DNA of 64,000 nucleotides from Parietaria judaica (lineage: Eukaryota > Streptophyta > Magnoliopsida > Rosales > Urticaceae). A program made the translations under genes and the position numbers. The notes under the pieces are model-generated. The model was not told the origin of the DNA. It saw only the letters and a list, made by a program, of their open reading frames with translations, and ran no database searches. The DNA is taken from assembly GCA_954871525.1 (NCBI GenBank), contig OX940871.1:14972532-15036531 (forward strand), written 5' to 3'. This document shows positions 61,489 to 64,000 of this stretch, piece by piece. The number at the start of each line of letters is the position of its first letter. Position 1 is the first letter of the stretch.

Positions 61489-64000
61489 ATGGCGGATTCG
61501 ATGGTTGTGGACGCGGCGTACCTCAAGGAGGTCGAGAAAGCTCGCCGAGACCTTCGCGCGCTCATCGCCAGCAAGAATTGTGCTCCGATTATGCTTCGCT
61601 TGGCGTAAGTTCCCAATTTTTCTTTTTCCTCCTCAATTGATCCTGGTTCGGCTTCAGATTTCTATCCTGTTCCTGGTTTGGCTCGAGATTTTTGAGCATT
61701 TCCTTGCAGAGAATGATTATGGATTTGTACTCGCAGATTTGTATATAGCAAGAACAGTGTTACATATATACACACATGTTTTTCAGGTGGCACGATGCTG
61801 GAACTTACGATGTCAATACGAAGACGGGAGGGCCTAATGCCTCGATCAGGAACGAGCACGAGCTGGGCCATGGCGCGAATAGCGGGTTGAAGATTGCGAT
61901 TAACTTCTGCGGTATAGATTTATCTTTCTAATTGCTTTCTTGTAGCTAAGTATATTTTGGAAATGAAAGCAAGCAACTCCTTTAAGTGTATAAAGGGCGT
62001 AGATTATGAATTTGGAACTTTAATAAGATCGCCGGAGAGTTAGGTAATAATTGTATAAGTTCGCGTTGTTACTAAAAACCGACGACGGAGAAGAATGATA
62101 CGATGAACTCCATTGAGACTAACGAGACCCGAAGATGACCTTAGAGACACGCTGATGTCTCTTGTAACTGTATGTTGTTTGGATTAACAGAGGAAGTGAA
62201 GGCGAAACATCCGATGATTACATACGCTGATCTCTACCAAGTGAGTGAACTTTCTAGTGCAATCTATGTGGATGTCAAAATTGGGATTTACTCGTATTGT
62301 TCGTTTATGTTTCGTTTAGCTTGCTGGAGTAGTTGCCGTTGAGGTCACCGGAGGCCCAACTGTTGATTTTGTTCCTGGAAGAAAGGTACGTTACCGTTTT
62401 GTTTAAGTGGATTTATTTACCACGTTTAGTCTCCCGTTCTTATTTTATTTAACATTCCTGGATCAGGATTCAGTTGAATCACCCGAAGAAGGACGTCTTC
62501 CAGATGCTAAACAAGGTACTAAAAAGCCTTTATTCCATAAATTCAGGAAGAACGTTTGATATATAATATATATATATACATAAATTGCCTTGTGAAAAAG
62601 CTCATTGTGGTCCCCAAAGTTCTAGCATATTGCAACATCAGTTTATGGGAGCTCCAGGCATTGAAGACCATATCTGAGTAGTTCATCTAGCATTTATAGC
62701 ACAACATTTCATGGTCAAAAGGGAAAAGTCAAAGTAGCTATAAATGTTTCACTTCTTAATAATATTTGTGCAGGTGTGCAACACTTGAAGGACATTTTTT
62801 ATCGTATGGGATTATCTGACAAGGAAATCGTGGCACTTTCCGGAGCCCACACACTGGTAAATCTCTTTCGTTGTCGTTTCTGCTGTGTAGACTGTGTTTT
62901 GTCAAAAACGAACACAAGCATAATGTTAGTAGGGCTATAATTAAGTGATTGAGTATTAGAACTTGTAGTCATGAGGTGGAAATAATTTGTATTTTGATTC
63001 TTGTTTAGGGAAGGGCACATCCTGATCGATCAGGTTTTGAAGGGCCGTGGACAAGTGAGCCTTTGAAATTTGACAACTCATATTTCGTGTACGTCCAAAT
63101 AACCCTATATATTGGATATCTTCTGCCATATTTTTCATTTTACAGAAGTACGGCGGTTTACCGGGCATTGGGTTTGCCTTTTCGGTATAGTCTCAGTTGC
63201 GAAAAAGCCTTTTCTTAAACTAAGAACCAGGCTGGGATCGGGCTGAGACAGAGCTGTATTTGGTACAGCCGGATGATTGGAACATTTATGTTAATTAGTT
63301 AACTAAATAGTAAAATTAAAATCGATCTTACTTAGTTTTATAATCGTTTTAAACCAAAATATAGATTCAAATTGAAAACAAACGCAGTTTGAACTTCAAA
63401 TAATACATTAAAAATGTTAACATAAAACTCAAAAGCTAAATCAATAAGACCCGCCCGGTTCCTGGTTGCAGTATAATTTATTTATTAATGAATCTCAACT
63501 CGGTCCTGGTTCCCCCTGATTTTTGGGACAGTTCGCGGCAGGGTCGGCTTTGTGGCCAAAATATTGACGTGGGGGATTATAAAGCAGTGACATATACATG
63601 AAATGTGCAGGGAGGTATTGAAGGGCGAATCGGAGGGACTTTTGAAGCTTCCCACTGATAATGCATTACTTGACGACCCTGCTTTCCGAAGCTACGTTGA
63701 GCTCTACGCCAAGGTCACTTCTTTTCTTCTCCATAAGAGCCACTTTCATGAATACACTTTGTTATATTTACGGAATTCTAGTTGCTAAAATCAAGTTTTT
63801 TTAACAGTACACCCCATATAATACAAAATTGTACACATTTGATAGTTCTTTTAATCCGTTATATAATGGACAAATGCAAGTAAAGAGAAAATACGTTATT
63901 TTTATAACTTTCGAAGATTTTAAAATAATTTATTAGAGTACTTAATTTAACAAACCAAAATGAATAAATTGTTATATGGAATATCTATTTAAATAGAAGA
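61489..64000 (+). CDS. APX: Ascorbate peroxidase, peroxisomal (APX3) type, 3' end outside window
   Basis: A class I haem peroxidase reducing H2O2 with ascorbate. Exons seen: 61489-61604, 61787-61911, 62191-62240, 62320-62385, 62467-62515, 62774-62856, 63009-63088, 63611-63713; 672 bp (224 codons), in frame, with the last donor at 63714. Motifs: [16 protein letters not shown] (distal Arg, Trp, His), [43 protein letters not shown] (proximal His region), [23 protein letters not shown], and LYAK at the end of exon 8. The N-terminus and the HPDRSG stretch resemble peroxisomal/membrane-bound APX3. The C-terminal membrane anchor that would prove it lies beyond 64000. Start context cttcaATGGCG. Intron 7 (63089-63610) is AT-rich without features. 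Confidence 0.94.

Overview
The window is plant nuclear DNA, most likely from a eudicot: AT-rich intergenic sequence, GT-AG introns, plant-specific genes (ROP GTPase, DUF630/632 protein, TPR-thioredoxin TDX) and dense LTR retrotransposons, MITEs and SINEs. The species cannot be named from the sequence. There are no prokaryotic operons, CRISPR arrays or recognisable tRNA/rRNA genes.

Seven host genes were rebuilt exon by exon on GT-AG sites, and six are complete. They are a ROP/RAC small GTPase (1556-3108, minus, 7 exons, 197 aa); two head-to-tail 3-dehydroquinate synthase genes, both apparently intact (18447-23070 and 23423-27782, minus, 8 exons each, 447 and 443 aa); RAD17 (28546-32591, plus, 12 exons, 594 aa), divergent from the second DHQS gene; a DUF630/DUF632 protein (33922-38190, minus, 4 exons, 649 aa); TDX (56948-60424, minus, 10 exons, 381 aa); and a peroxisomal-type ascorbate peroxidase (61489 to beyond the right edge, plus, 8 exons seen). 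A DUF620-like gene at 5073 is a first-exon remnant ended near an LTR insertion.

The rest is mobile-element layering. From 5.3 to 13.5 kb two solo LTRs (family X) face each other, each carrying a long solo LTR of a second family (L2), so the locus is a foldback of two ~3.6 kb arms around a ~1 kb loop. From 15.8 to 18.1 kb a Mutator-type element with a perfect 9-bp target duplication contains a 5'-truncated CACTA element with an Ulp1-protease remnant. From 39.7 to 48.2 kb an L2 fragment abuts a 5'-truncated Ty1/copia element, which is split by a very young Ty3/gypsy element that has LTRs, PBS, PPT, gag, PR, RT and RNase H but no integrase.

From 51.5 to 57.3 kb the TDX 3' exon has been copied twice as pseudogenes. 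One copy is the left arm of a ~4 kb inverted duplication that also carries two copies of an unrecognised 99-codon ORF, both open. This is the least explained coding signal in the window.
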